A stretch of 64,000 nucleotides of DNA from positions 248,001 to 312,000 of the forward strand of contig MU008189.1 of the NCBI GenBank assembly GCA_010909165.1, read 5' to 3'. The notes beneath the pieces were generated by a model, which saw nothing but the letters and a program-made list of their open reading frames with translations, was not told the origin of the DNA and did not search any database. A program made the position numbers and the translations under genes. This document shows, piece by piece, positions 1 through 11,713 of this stretch (positions within the stretch are counted from its first letter, which is position 1; each line of letters begins with the position of its first letter). The DNA comes from Anthoceros angustus (taxonomy: Eukaryota > Streptophyta > Anthocerotopsida > Anthocerotales > Anthocerotaceae).

Positions 1-2226
1 CCTCGGCTAAATTCATGTCGCCATGCATCTTGCAGCCAGCCAGGAAAGCATTCCAGCCAACACTGTTTTTTTCATGGGGCATAGTTTCCAGCAACTTTCT
101 GGCTTCATCCAGATGTCCAAACCTGCACAAGATATCAACCATGCAGTTGTAGTGCTCAAGAGTCGGCACGACTGCATGCTCACGTTCCATGGATGTGAAG
201 TAGCGCCAGCCCTCATTTACTAATCCAACATGACTGCATGCTGTCAGGAGGCAGGAAAATGTTGCCGAATCCGGCTTCACTCCATTGCGTTGCATCTCCT
301 CAAAACATCGCACTGCCATGTGATAATTATTATGCTGGCCATACCCTTTCATAAGGGCATTCCACGTCACTACATTTTTGCATGCCAGTCCCTTGAACAC
401 TCTGCAAGCATCTTCCAGGCTTCCGCATTTAGCATACATGTCCACCAGAGAAGTCCCGACACAAACATCTGCTCCAAGTCCTCTATCCAGGATATGTTCA
501 TGAATTCTTTTACCCTCCTGCAACGCACCAGTGGCACCACAAGCGGTCAGGAGGCTCACGAATGTTACGCTATTGCCCAGGATATTATCCTCCTGCATCC
601 TTTCATACAACATGAGGGCTTCCTGACCAAAACCCTGCTGAGCGTATGCTGAAATCATGGCACTCCAGGTCACCACGTTTCTACTCTTCAATCGGTCAAA
701 CACCCAACCAGCATCTGCTAAACTCCCACATTTCGCATACATGTCCACCAAAGCACTTCCAACAAGCATACCTGCGTCCAGCCCTTGTTGACAGATGTGA
801 GCATGAATTCGCCTACCTTCTTCCAAAGCTCCTAGGCCGGAACACACTTTCAGCATGCTCATAAATGTAGTTTGGTCTGGCTTCATTCCGAGCTCTTCCA
901 TGCTGATGTAAACTTGAAGGGCTTCCGCATCAAGGCCATGCTGAGCACATCCTGCAATCATGGCATTACATGTAACTACATTCCTGTTCGGCAATCTGAG
1001 AAAAACGTTGCAAGCATCCTCCAGGCTTGAGCATTTCACATACATGTCCACCAACATGCTTCCAACACGTACATGAGCTTCAAGTCCATATTGGAGGACT
1101 TGGGTATGGATAAGCCTGCCCTCTTGTATTCTTCCTGCGCTTACACAAGCTTTCAGAATGCACACGAATGTAACATTGTCCGGTACAAGACAGCTGCGTA
1201 GCATGTGCACATACAGCTGGACAGCCTCCTCCACAAGTCCACGCTGGGAGTATCCTGCAATCATAACATTCCAGGTGACAACATCTTTGCTTGGCATACT
1301 CTCAAATACTCTAAGAGCATCCTCCACACTCCCACATTTGAAAAACATGTCCAACAGGCTGTTTCCAACAAAAACGTTGGACTCAAACCCACAACCCACA
1401 ACATCGGCATGGACAAGTTTGCCAGCCGCCAAATCAGCAGCACTCCCACAAGCTTTAAGGACTGATACAAATATGTAGTCATTTGGTTCGACAGAGGTTT
1501 GACGCATCTGCTGATACAGATATACAGCTAACTCTGCTTGTCCACGTTCACCGTAAGCTGATATTATAGACTCCCACATAAAAGTGTCGGGTGCAGGAAG
1601 TTTCTTGAAAGCCTCCATTGCTTCCAACAGATCCCCATTGAAAGCATACATCCGCACTACATGGTTGGCTAAAAATTTGTTCGGCTCGTACCCAATGTCC
1701 ACGATAAGGGCATGAACTTGCCTACCCACAAGCACATCTTTTCTAACAGTGCACTCCTTCAGAAGATGATACAGCAAGTCCGTTGGGACATACCATCCTC
1801 CCTTCCCCAAGCGGTCCACCACCTGAAGTTCGTCATGTATTTGAGCCTTTGCAGCACAATCACTCCTCTTCACCCTGCATGAATCCACTCGTGTCACCGA
1901 TGTGTCAACGGTTGAAGCAACGGGCTGGTCTTGGGCAAGCAGCAGCCACGAGATTCCATAAAGATGGCAAGGTTTTAGTCATCGCTCATGCAGTACCTGC
2001 CAAAAACGTCCCCACCAGCGCGCAAGCCAGTTGCTTTGTCTGCACACGGAGGCTTTGTATCCAGTGCTAGTGAACAAACCCACCTTCCAGATACGGGAAA
2101 CTCCACTCTGCCACCCAAGCTCAATACTCTTGTGTACAAGTTTATGGCTCCTTCAACCAGGACACATCGCCCAACAACAGAGCCACTTCTTCTCATTTGG
2201 AGAAGGAAAAGTTGAACAACCCACAA
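1..2226 (-). CDS. Pentatricopeptide repeat protein, PLS type, C-terminus off the window
   Basis: Likely an organelle-targeted RNA-binding PPR protein of the kind that edits or processes plastid or mitochondrial transcripts (family knowledge). The long exon 1874-1 stays open to the window edge and encodes consecutive ~35-residue PPR motifs, with P/L/S cues such as LVDMYAKCGSLEDA, NVVTWNALM and GVKPDSATFSCLLTACS. The last visible residues (VPTLEHYNCMVD, NAFLAGCKMHGD) are the motifs that normally precede E/E+/DYW domains, so a DYW tail may lie beyond position 1. The frame has no ATG between the stop at 1981 and 1651. I therefore place the start in an upstream exon 2226-1997, joined by a 122-bp GT-AG intron (donor at 1996, acceptor ending 1875) whose phases match exactly. 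Exon 1 would be an unconserved targeting leader. The repeats are confident; exon 1 is a model. Confidence 0.88.
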
Positions 2227-2435
2227 AAGGGCTGATCATTGTGCTGCTACTGGCAGGAGTGTGAAAAAGGCCTTGCCTTTGAGGAATCAACGGAGAGGAG
2301 ATGGAGGGGGCTTGCATCCTCCCCCGGGGTTTAGGGATTTGATGACAGACCTAAATCCTTCTATGGCGCCAGCATTTCGCGTCAAGCGCATCGCAACTGA
2401 CAAGCAGGGGGCAAGTTGAGGCGAGGGAGGCTGAG
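2227..2435. promoter_or_regulatory. Short divergent intergenic region between PPR and J-protein genes
   Basis: Only 209 bp separate the modelled ATG of the minus-strand PPR gene (2226) from the first plausible ATG of the plus-strand J-domain gene (2436). No TATA box was recognised in either direction. The spacing implies a shared bidirectional promoter, but both start codons are inferred rather than proven. Confidence 0.4.
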
Positions 2436-3816
2436 ATGAATTCCGCGTGCAGACACTCATCCGCTGGGCTCCAGAGGCTCTCGCTGGTTAGACACGCTGT
2501 GTGAATTGTCAGTCTAGATTCTATCTTGGCGTTGCCGGAATTTGAGCCTGCAGTGATTGATGCCGTAGCAACTTGGGGAGGAGAAGCCTGGACAAAGATG
2601 AAGAAGGATGAAGTAAAGGACGAAGAAGGTCCTGTTGGTGATCATCGATCTGGATTGGGCATTGCAGTTCTCATCGTGGCAGCCTTGGCTGTGAGTACTC
2701 ACAGCATGCTCTCTTCGTCTTCCTCGATCATCGGTCAGTGTTGTTAATCTCGTCCTGGAGCTTGTGACGCAGTTAGGATCGATCCGTAGGCGGCTGGCGA
2801 GCAGGGTGTACCGTCAGGTACTTGGAATGCTTCTCCTGCTGAGCTCGAAAAGGGACATGAATTGATGAGGTTGGTTCTACATGGTGACTCCTACTGAAGT
2901 TGATGCTTTGGACATGGAAGGGCCACAGTAGCCAAGGAGATGGAGGAGTAGGGTCTACACGATCCCAAGAGTACTGGGACGAGTACATCGAGGAGGAACT
3001 GAGAAAGGTGGCAGATGAGCTGGAAGGAACAAAAGCAAATTCAGTCCGTGTACGCAATGGTTGGATGCAAGGCTAACATCTCCGGAGCTGTCACCTTTCT
3101 TGCAGGAACGAATACGGCGAATGCAACAGGCATTCCATCGGGGAAAGGCTCAGAAGACGAGAACATACGAAAGGTGGGAGGAACATCCGACAGACTGGAG
3201 CAGCGGACAGCACCGGGATGCTTCACATGATAGAAGCAGCAGTGCTGGGACTCCAAGGTCCCAAGCCTTCAGACGAACTGGCTTGCTCCGCCATTTTGAG
3301 GTGTTAGGCCTTGATCCGTACGTGCCTCTCTCCCGTCCCCTTTGAGTTCACTCATCATCCAGCATCCACACTCAGCTTCGCCCTCAAGCTTTAGCCCACA
3401 GCGTCGCTGGTGTGTTGCAGGAGGAGGGAGAAGCCATACTCTGATGCAGAACTCAAGGTCTGTATGTATTCCTTACACTGGTCGCTCACTTCCGGAACTG
3501 GAGCTCTCTTCCAAACTGCAGCTCTCTTCCAAACTGCCGGTCTCTCGTTCATGATCTTGGCCCACCTCTTGCATGTACAGGCTGCATTCAGAGAGAAAGC
3601 GAAGCTACATCACCCTGACCGAAATATGAACCGCAAAGGTAATCACTCCTTTCGCATCTTTGCATCCCAGTCCATGCAGTGTGAGAGAATTTCATGCAGT
3701 ATGTCTCTGATGAGTCGGGATTGTGTGTGTTGCTGCTGATCACAGTGGAGTCAGAACACAAATTCAGGGAGGTGATGGATTCATACGAGGCACTTCGTTC
3801 CAAGCCCGGCCGGTAA
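2436..3816 (+). CDS. J-domain (DnaJ-like, Hsp40) protein
   Basis: A C-terminal J domain is split over four well-phased exons: 3106-3317, 3421-3457, 3581-3638 and 3746-3816 (TAA). In order they encode an Arg-rich helical stretch ending LLRHFEVLGLD, then RREKPYSDAELK, then AAFREKAKLHHPDRNMNRK, then a final exon with FREVMDSYEALRSKPGR. The HPD tripeptide that stimulates Hsp70 ATPase is present (HHPDRN), as are the helix I signature (FEVLGLD) and helix III (HKFREVMDSYEAL). An upstream exon ending at 3043 (YWDEYIEEELRKVADELEG) reads in frame. Exons before about 2895 are unclear. The ATG at 2436 begins MNSACRHSSAGLQRLSLVR, which resembles a mitochondrial or plastid presequence. Small plant J proteins of this type are co-chaperones; the client is unknown. 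The 3' exons are certain and the 5' end is tentative. Confidence 0.8.
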
Positions 3817-4771
3817 AACCCGGCCATGAGGACACGATTCACGAGACGTCTCACCGAGTGGTTGCACCCAGCACCCAGCATCCAGCCCGATCGTGAACGA
3901 TTCACGAACGCACGCCAGGATCGAGGCCATCCTGCTCGCACATGCAGTGCCAACGGACATGTTGTAAAACGTTCTCACAGCAAGGCTTGCTCGAGCGAGA
4001 ACCGCATCGAGTTAAACGCCGCATTTTAGACGGCGTCAATGTCGAAACGGAACGGGCCCACGTACCGAAGGAAGCGCAATGGAGTGCATTGAAATGAACT
4101 GAAGATGAATGAAATAACCGAGCGAGCTTACTGTGTGAAACGGGTGCTTGCGAGTCGACCTGCGATAGGTAAGCTGAGACGGCCTGCAGAAGTGGAGACA
4201 GCGAAGACGAGGAAGAGGCAGGCACGGGAGGGAGGGACCTGTCGCAAGGGAAAGCAGTGAGTTAGGGGAGGCGAGGTTGGGAAGGGTGAGCAAGGAAGGA
4301 AGGAGGCGCAGGAAGGAAGGAACGAGGAAGGAGGCGCAGGGAGCAAGGGAAGGAAGGAAGCAAGGCCGGCCGGGGCGCAAACAGGCAGGCAGGCAAGGTG
4401 GGAAGGAGAGGCAGCTCGCAGGCGGAGAAGGAGGAAGAAGGTGCAGTGAGCTGAGCTGAGCTGAGCTGAGCTGAGCGAGCTTGTCTGACCTTGTTGTTTG
4501 CGTTGCCTGACTGAGTGGAGTGACACAGCGGTAGTGTGGCGTGGCTGCAGCCTGCGGGACGTCCTTCTCCTGCCGCCCAGCAGCTTGAATGGGGAGCGCA
4601 ATCCGGCTGCGCCCCCGTCTGCTGCTGCATCTGCGGTGCACGCAGCCGTGACCTAAATGAGCTTGTCGGGGCGCGCGCCCTGTGAGTCTCAATGTGGGGT
4701 TAGGTGTGTGAGCTCCCGCATCGTCGCCTCCAATATCAGCTGGCCCTTGGAGCAGCCACGGCAGCTCAGTG
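3817..4771 (+). promoter_or_regulatory. Intergenic region and 5' leader of the PP2A-B gene, purine-rich
   Basis: No gene is recognised. Positions 4260-4440 are a long GA-rich tract of GGAAGGAAGGAGG-like units, followed by a pure GAGCT microsatellite (about six units, 4447-4476). Both lie upstream of the B55 start codon. Such GA tracts are common in plant core promoters and 5' UTRs; the assignment is inference. Confidence 0.4.
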
Positions 4772-7700
4772 ATGATCCCTGCGGGCGCAGCAGGGGCGGT
4801 GCCTGCAGGAGGGGGGGGTCCAGGCCAAGCTTTTCTGGAGTGGAAATTCTCTCAGGTTTTCGGCGAGCGTGCTGCCGGTGAAGAGGTGCAGGAGGGTATG
4901 CATTCCGGACGCCTTGCCCTCTTGCTCCCGTGCCTGATCTTGTCAATGTGGCCTCGCACTGAGCCCCTCCTCCCGTGTTTCTGCCGTCGCCTTTGTCACC
5001 ACTTATCTGGCCAGTACGGATCCTCCTGCGGATCACTTGCAGTTTAGCTCAGTCCCCTCCCCCCTCGCCTCCGGTGGGTGTTGGTCACTGCTCTTCTGTG
5101 CATCCCCTCAAGGAATGTTCTGTCTCTTTTCCCCATTTCTCATCTCCTCCTGACGTGGACGTGTGTCGCCTCGACTGATTGGACACGTCATCTGCGCTCA
5201 AGTCTAGCCACGGTGGCGTCTTCAAGGCTGTGTTTGCAGTCTTATGCGCAGTGCTATGGTCTGTCCTAGTAGGTTGATGTTGAACGTAAGCTGCATTGTG
5301 GATTTGAACTCATCAGTGGACGGATGTCTTTGGAGGAATGCCACTGCTTCCCCCTCAGTTTTACATTGTCGGAGCACTGTAGCAGTTAGCTTGCGGGCCA
5401 GTTATAACTCTGTGGGGAGAATGACTGTTCTAAGGACTAGGGGTCCTTCTCTAAGCTATCTAAGTGTTGTCTGTTTCTGTTTTCCCACGCAGTTGATATA
5501 ATCTCTGCAATTGAATTTGATAAGAGCGGCGAGCATTTGGCAACCGGGGACAGAGGTGGCAGGGTAGTTTTGTTCGAACGAATTGACGGAAGAGATGTAA
5601 GCTCCTGCACTTTGGATTGCAAGCTAGGCTGGTGGAGCAAGAGGTGTAGATTGGGTTCCTCCAACACTTTGTGGTGGGTTTCCAGGTTCGACCAAGGAGA
5701 GAGTTAGAGAGAACGGATGTTCCAATTGTGAGGCATCCAGAATACCGGTATTCAACGGAATTTCAGAGTCATGAGCCCGAGGTAAGGTTCTGTAATGCTG
5801 TTCCTGTCAGAGAGGCCCTGCCTCTCTTGCTGCACTGGTGTTGCCTTCCTGATTTTGAGGTGGCCTCTCCACCGGGGGTGCTGGGTTGTTAAGGTGTCTC
5901 GTAATCTTTGCCTGCAGTTTGACTATCTCAAGAGTTTGGAGATAGAAGAGAAGATTAATAAGATCAGGTGGTGTGAGACAGTTAATGGTGCTAGGCTTCT
6001 CCTGTCTACGAATGACAAGACTATCAAATTGTGGAAGGTACAGGAAATGTGTGACATTCCTGTCAAGCTTGAACGTATTTCTGTTCACTTGTCAGCCAGC
6101 CTGATCATCAAAATCTGCAGGTGTCAGAGAAAAAGGTGAAGAATGTTACCAATTTGAATGTAGATCCTTCACTGAGGATAGGTGATGGGGCCTCTGTTGG
6201 AAGTGGCTCAAGTCCTCGAGGATATGTGCCTCGGACACTGAGTAACAGCCCCAGCCGTCTACCACTCTTACCATTGAGTAATGACTTGGTATTCCCTGCT
6301 GGTGGCTTTCCTTCATTGCGACTGCCAACAGTGAGTCATTCAAGTCATAATCTATGCTAATCGTGAGCAGAATGTAGAGCTGGTCTTAATGTGGCAGCAA
6401 CCAAGAGCTGTAGTTTTGTGCATTCAGGAGGAAGAAGCTCCTCTCTTTTTTGACCTCTGATGTATGATGGCAGCAGGTTTGGAGTCAGGAGACTGCCTTT
6501 TTCCCAAGATGTAGGAGGGTCTATGCTAATGCCCATGCATATCACATTAACTCGATTTCTAACAACAGGTATGATAAGCTCAGTCCTGAATGTCTTCCAT
6601 TGAAGGGTTGAGTTCTGTCACCAATTAGCATTAATGTGGACCCTTAACCTAGGATGAGAGGTGGCGCCTGTCTAATGTCTTGATGCATCATCTCTGTCAC
6701 ACAGTGACTGCGAAACATACATCTCTGCTGATGATCTGAGGATCAATCTATGGAACATGGAGGTCAGTGATCAAAGTTTCAATATTGTGGATATCAAGCC
6801 CGTAAACATGGAGGATTTGACAGGTACTGATGGTTGGACTCGAGTCATTTGGAGTCTGCATGAACTTCTGCCATTCAGACTTTTCTTAATAAGCTCATAA
6901 CCAGAGTCTACATCACATGAGCAGGCATCTGTTGACACCTTGTCTTTTGCTTAATTACTAACATGCCAAACAGGTTGTCAGAGGGATTGTGTACACTTGA
7001 TAGTGTTTGGTGCTCATGTTGTATGGCAGGTGACAAGTGTGCAGTTGGTGGTGTGGGTTCAAGTGAGATTGTTTCTAGGTGCTTTTCATGCGTCAAAGCT
7101 GACAAGAATGTGAACATCTTGCAAGCCGTCTCTGCATGCTAAGTCCAGGCCTCAAGGGAGAACTGCTTGATAGAACCCTTGGGAGCTGGCATGGGCAGGA
7201 CATTGTCCAACAGATTGCTTTGCCCTGTTAGTGGTAGCATTCTGGGATATGCAAGCCCTACAATAAGCAGACAAGGATGGGAAATTTAACACACACTTGC
7301 CAGTGTTTGATGGGTGACTGTGCAGTATCCAATGTTTGTTTTGACACTTCCTATGTGGTGTGTAAGATCCATTGAGCCAATGAACTACGCATGACAAGCA
7401 GGGTATGCAAATGTTCTGTTAATGCATATCCTACTTGTAAAGCTGGGTATGGCGTGGGTGATGTAAATGAGACTGATCACAAACATCTGTGTATGGGCTC
7501 GCTTTTTCTTTATAGGAGGTTTGGCTAAGCCACTTGTTCCTCCTGTTAATGACTCGATCTGACATCTATTTTCTGTTTTGCAGAAGTCATAACCTCTGCT
7601 GAGTTCCACCCTTCTCATTGTAATACCCTGGCTTACAGCAGCTCCAAGGGAACTATACGCCTTATTGACATGCGACAGTCTGCTCTTTGTGACAGGCATA

Positions 7701-9162
7701 GCAAGCTGTAAGTTGCTCCTCTAAAACAAATAATTGCTGTGATGACGATTTGAAATGTGTGGCATCATCATGCGACGATCGTTTTGTTCGTCTAGGTCTT
7801 GCTTACCAGCCTCATTGTGTGCTCAGGTTTGAAGAGCCAGAGGCTCCGGGGTCTAGATCCTTTTTCACTGAGATCATAGCTTCCATATCTGATATAAAAT
7901 TCGCCAGAGAAGGAAGATACATCTTAAGTCGGGACTACATGACTTTAAAGGTTTGAAAGCTATTTTGCAGTTGGAGCTTCGTTTGCTGGTATTCTGTGTC
8001 AGGGGTAAATGGGGAGTAGGAAACTCTAGTTGGTCATATATCCTGCAGGGTGCGGCTATCTTTTTGGCTCGCCCTACCAGAGCAGGGTGCAGTTATGGCT
8101 CTCTCAATGAGCAGTAAGCTGCTTTTACTTCTGCTCATATACTTGTGTCTCTGTCTGCTCTGGAAGCTTGAAGAGTGTTGGTGGCTTGCAGCTTTGGGAT
8201 GTAAATATGGAAGCTGCTCCAGTTGCAACATTTAAAGTTCATGAATACTTGAGGCCTAAGGTATTCTTGTGAATGAGAATTGATCTTCTGTAACTTAATT
8301 GTTTTGTTTAGATTCTTTTTAGTGTCTTAGCGCCTGTTAAGTAGAATCTTTCCGCAAGGTTGATCTGTCTGCACATTTGGAACTTACTTCAAATTTGGTG
8401 TGTTACTTGATAGTTGTGTGATCTGTATGAGAATGATTCTATATTCGACAAGTTTGAGTGTTGCCTGAGTGGAGATGGTCTACGGGTAGCAACAGGTTCA
8501 TACAGGTAAGTTTTGTGTAGTTTATCCATGGTGTTCTTTAACAGCATGTTTGAGTAGTTATGGGCCCCTGTGGATATTAGTTTTTACGCACTTGTCAGCG
8601 TTCGTAACCTCCTTGGCCTTTTGCGCAGCAACCTGTTTCGGGTTTTTGGTGCTGTTCCTGGAAGTGAAGAGGCAACAACGCTTGAAGCAAGCAAAAGTCC
8701 AACTAGGTAACGTTGCAGCTTTAGCTGCGGGGAAAGATGGCTTTCTGTGCATATTATGCTTGTTGTCCTCATCTCTGGTTGTGCTTCTGGATCTGCAGAA
8801 GAAGGCTTATACAAACAAAGCCTGGAGGTCGGTTTGCCAACCTCGCTCGTGGCAGATCCCGCAGAGGTAAATTTGTTTTAGTAGCCTTCACCTTGGCGCT
8901 TGAGAGTTTTCTGTAAGGGTTTCTACAAGGTCGTGTATGAGAGGAAGCTGTCGTTTCTTGAATCAGTGTCAATGGTTGCCTGTGTGGGATTTGGCTCATG
9001 GTGTTGCCTTCGTCTGTGAAAGCAGGAAATGACAGCCCGGGAAGTGATCTAAACGGAGGGACGTACGATTTCACCTCCAAACTACTCCATTTAGCCTGGC
9101 ATCCAACAGCCAATGTGATAGCTTGTGCTGCTTCGAACAGCCTGTACATGTACCATGCATAG
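4772..9162 (+). CDS. Protein phosphatase 2A regulatory subunit B (B55), WD40
   Basis: Complete gene of 14 exons with all phases consistent: 4772-4895, 5493-5596, 5686-5781, 5918-6037, 6121-6330, 6477-6568, 6705-6823, 7584-7707, 7827-7950, 8192-8260, 8414-8505, 8629-8706, 8799-8866, 9026-9162 (TAG). They total 1557 nt, or 518 aa, which is normal for the family. B55 is a seven-bladed WD40 propeller that selects substrates for the PP2A A/C core enzyme in cytosol and nucleus. Recognisable in order are [151 protein letters not shown] and [22 protein letters not shown]-like ends. The ATG at 4772 is chosen because it gives a short Gly/Ala-rich leader directly before the conserved WKFSQVFGE. The exon 2/3 loop is a few residues shorter than usual. 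Confidence 0.95.
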
Positions 9163-9841
9163 TGCCGGTGCCGGTTCTTTGTGGAGAAAGGGCTCTCCAT
9201 TGTATTGTCTCACCGTCTCTCCCAACTCTTTTCTCCTAGTATTCATCCAGTTATTTGTTACAAGGCGATGCCTCGCGCTGTCCGCCGTGAATTAAGCTGC
9301 AAAGGCTGCAGCATGTGCTGCAGCTATGCAGCATGGGTTGTCTGTGGACGTAAATTATGCCCGGATGATGTCATTTAGATGGAGTGACAGCAGGAAAAGC
9401 CAGACAATGGGAAGGAACCGCAGCCTCCCCGTTCTGCCGATGCGGGTATCCGATTTGCAGCAAGATCGGCCCCGGAAAGCCTGCAGGTGCTGAAGGAAGT
9501 GAGGGAAGACTGTCACAGGGGGGCCGCAGGATGTGTTTGCAGAACTGTTTCACAAGTCACGCCTTGATGTTAGTCTGATCGCTTTCCCGCGTCGTCCTGA
9601 CGGAAGGTTCGGACTTCAACACATAATCTCATGCGAAACTCCAGGCAAACACACAAATTTCAGCTTCCAAAATGCAGCTCTCTCTCGGTGTGCAATTGCA
9701 GGGAAGGAGTCGGCTCCTCAACGTTTCATGCTCACTGAATTGCTCAAGACTTCTCTGGGTCTGGAGCTTTCTTGCTCAATGCCTACACGGTCCGAAGAGG
9801 ATCCATTTCCTGTGCCAGCCATTTCGCTGGCAGAAACAACA
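9163..9841. other. Downstream flank of PP2A-B, no gene recognised
   Basis: Probable 3' UTR and intergenic DNA between two convergent genes. Short frames exist on both strands but none resembles a known family. Confidence 0.4.
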
Positions 9842-11060
9842 TCACAGGATCATGAACGATCCTGGAAAAGAGAATCCCGCGAATGCGGTCCAAACACCTA
9901 CCCCGCACGACGAGACTACGGAACCAAAACCATCCAGCGGTGTAGATGGCACTGGATCATGCAGGAGGTGAGGTGGAGTTAGAAGGTGGAGGAGGGGAGG
10001 AGAAGCAGGGGAGGGGAGGGAGGAGGAGAAGCAAGGGAGGGGAGGAGGAGGAGAAGCAAGGGAGGGGAGAGGAGGAGGAGGGGAGGGAGAAGCAGGAGGA
10101 GGAGAAGCAGGGGAGGGGAGGAGAGCAGGGGAGGGGAGGAGACGCAGGGGAGGGGAGGAGAAGCAGGGGAGGGAGGAGAAGCAGGGGCGGGGAGGAGAAG
10201 CAGGGGCGGGGAGGAGAAGCAGGGGCGGGGAGGAGAAGCAGGGGCGGGGAGGAGGAAGCAGGGGCGGGGAGGAGAAGCAGGGGTGGGGGAGGAGAAGCAG
10301 GGGTGGGGGAGGAAGCAGGGGAGGGGGGAGGAGAAGCAGGGGCGGGGAGGAGAAGCAGGGGCGGGGAGGAGAAGCAGGAGGGAGGAGGAGACGCAGGGGA
10401 GGGAGAAGCAGGGGAGGAGGAGGCAGGGGAGGAGAAGCAGGGGCAGAAGCAGGGGCGGGGAGGAGGCAGGGGAGGAGGCAGGGGCAGGGGAGGGGCGAGG
10501 AGAAGCAGGGGCAGGAGGAGAAGCAGGGGCAGGGAGGAGAAGCAGGGGCAGGAGGAGAAGCAGGGGCAGGAGGAGAAGCAGGAGGAGGAAGAGGGGCAGG
10601 CGGAGGCGGAGCATGGCAAGCTCCACTTACGCACTTCCCATAACAACATGATTGCGAGCGCTTGCAAATGTTGGTGCAACTGCCGCAGTAGCCATGGTTG
10701 GAAAGCAGATCCACGCACACGCTGGCACAACCGTATGGATTCGGATTCGGATTCGGATATTCCTTGCAGCAGGTGAGCTGGTTTGGGATGCCCAAGCGTG
10801 CTTTGTAGGCGCCTAAGGTTGCACAATTGCGAATCTGCTTGCAACCACCACCGTGACGTCGTTGGAATGTCAGCAAAACTGGTAAATCTAACACAAAACG
10901 CTCTCCAGACATTACACTGCATTGCATTGCAGCACCTCATACTTGAAGAACGCACCTTACGATCTCCACGAGGACAGTTGGTTGCGGCAGGTTTCGCGTG
11001 GAGCTCTCTTGTCAAGAAGCAGAAGCACAGCAAGATAAATATTCCTGCTGATCTCCCCAT
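9842..11060 (-). CDS. Secreted STIG1-like cysteine-rich protein with proline-rich repeat tail, copy 1
   Basis: Exon 1 is 11060-10961 (33 codons; signal peptide MGRSAGIFILLCFCFLTRELHA, then NCPRGD). A 73-bp GT-AG intron (10960-10888) leads to exon 2, from 10887. Exon 2 has GGGCKQIRNC, CCKEYP, YGCASVCVDL and CGSCTNICKRSQSCCYGKCV. The last block resembles the CGxCxxxCxxGxxCCxGxCV pattern of stigma-specific STIG1-like secreted proteins. The Cys domain ends near 10610. The frame then runs through a 19-bp minisatellite as Pro/Ala/Ser/Leu/Cys repeats to a stop at 9842 (381 aa if all is coding). A second in-frame acceptor 9 nt downstream is possible. Signal peptide, intron and Cys domain are good; the family name is moderate. 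The tail length cannot be fixed because the array is open in every frame. Confidence 0.65.
9966..10600. repeat. 19-bp minisatellite array 1
   Basis: Tandem, partly degenerate copies of the unit AGCAGGGGCGGGGAGGAGA (plus strand), with GA-rich variants toward both ends. The core 10160-10390 is the most regular. It lies at the 3' end of the STIG1-like gene and is probably transcribed and perhaps translated. Confidence 0.9.
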
Positions 11061-11516
11061 GGCTTCTCGTCTGCAGATGGTCGACAGTTCTGAAGATGGT
11101 CGTCTGGAGGTGCTTCACCTCCTCTCATGAAGTCCCTTGGCCTCATCTTCGTCCCCGGATCCGTGAGAGGACCAGGACTCGGCCCTAGAGCCAAAATGGG
11201 AGACGCACATGGCGAACATTCCGCCAGCGCAGCGGATGAAGAAGCCACTTCCTGCTCGAAATAGGTCCGAATGCACAGCCATTGCGGCCTGCACAGACGA
11301 AGCAGACTGGCAAAGCGTGGGCCCGTACATTGCTATGCGAAGGTTGGCAAAGGATCAAGCGGGCAGAGTGTCAAGGTCCTGCCAGCCAGCCAAGCCGCCT
11401 CCTGCTGTGCCCTGTGCCCTGCACATCCACTTTACTGCTCAGGAGGAGGTCTGGTTGGCCTTGCCAATACGTGGAAAACGTATATCCTAGCACATTCCTG
11501 TGTAAAACTCACAATG

Positions 11517-11713
11517 TCAGGAGCAGGGGCGGGGAGGAGAAGCAGGGGCGGGGAGGAGAAGCAGGGGCGGGGAGGAGAAGCAGGGGCGGGGAGGAGAAGC
11601 AGGGGCGGGGAGGAGAAGCAGGGGCGGGGAGGAGAAGCAGGGGCGGGGAGGAAGCAGGCGGGGAGGAGGAGAAGCAGGGGCGGGGAGGAGAAGCAGGAGG
11701 AGGAAGAGGGAGG
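11517..11713. repeat. 19-bp minisatellite array 2
   Basis: About ten copies of the same 19-bp unit as array 1, more homogeneous and much shorter. It joins the upstream flank of copy 1 directly to the 3' end of copy 2. Confidence 0.9.

Noticed and set aside
4036-4692. 218-codon Ser/Pro/Leu-rich minus ORF and overlapping frames
   Set aside because: Low-complexity translation of the GA-rich tract upstream of the PP2A-B gene; no family signal.
9946-10776. 276-codon Gly/Arg/Glu-rich plus-strand ORF
   Set aside because: It exists only because the 19-bp minisatellite is open in every frame; the signal peptide, intron and Cys domain lie on the minus strand.
9957-11060. Single 367-codon minus ORF starting with the STIG1-like signal peptide
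   Set aside because: It reads through the 73-bp intron and leaves the Cys-rich frame; the spliced model restores the conserved cysteines.
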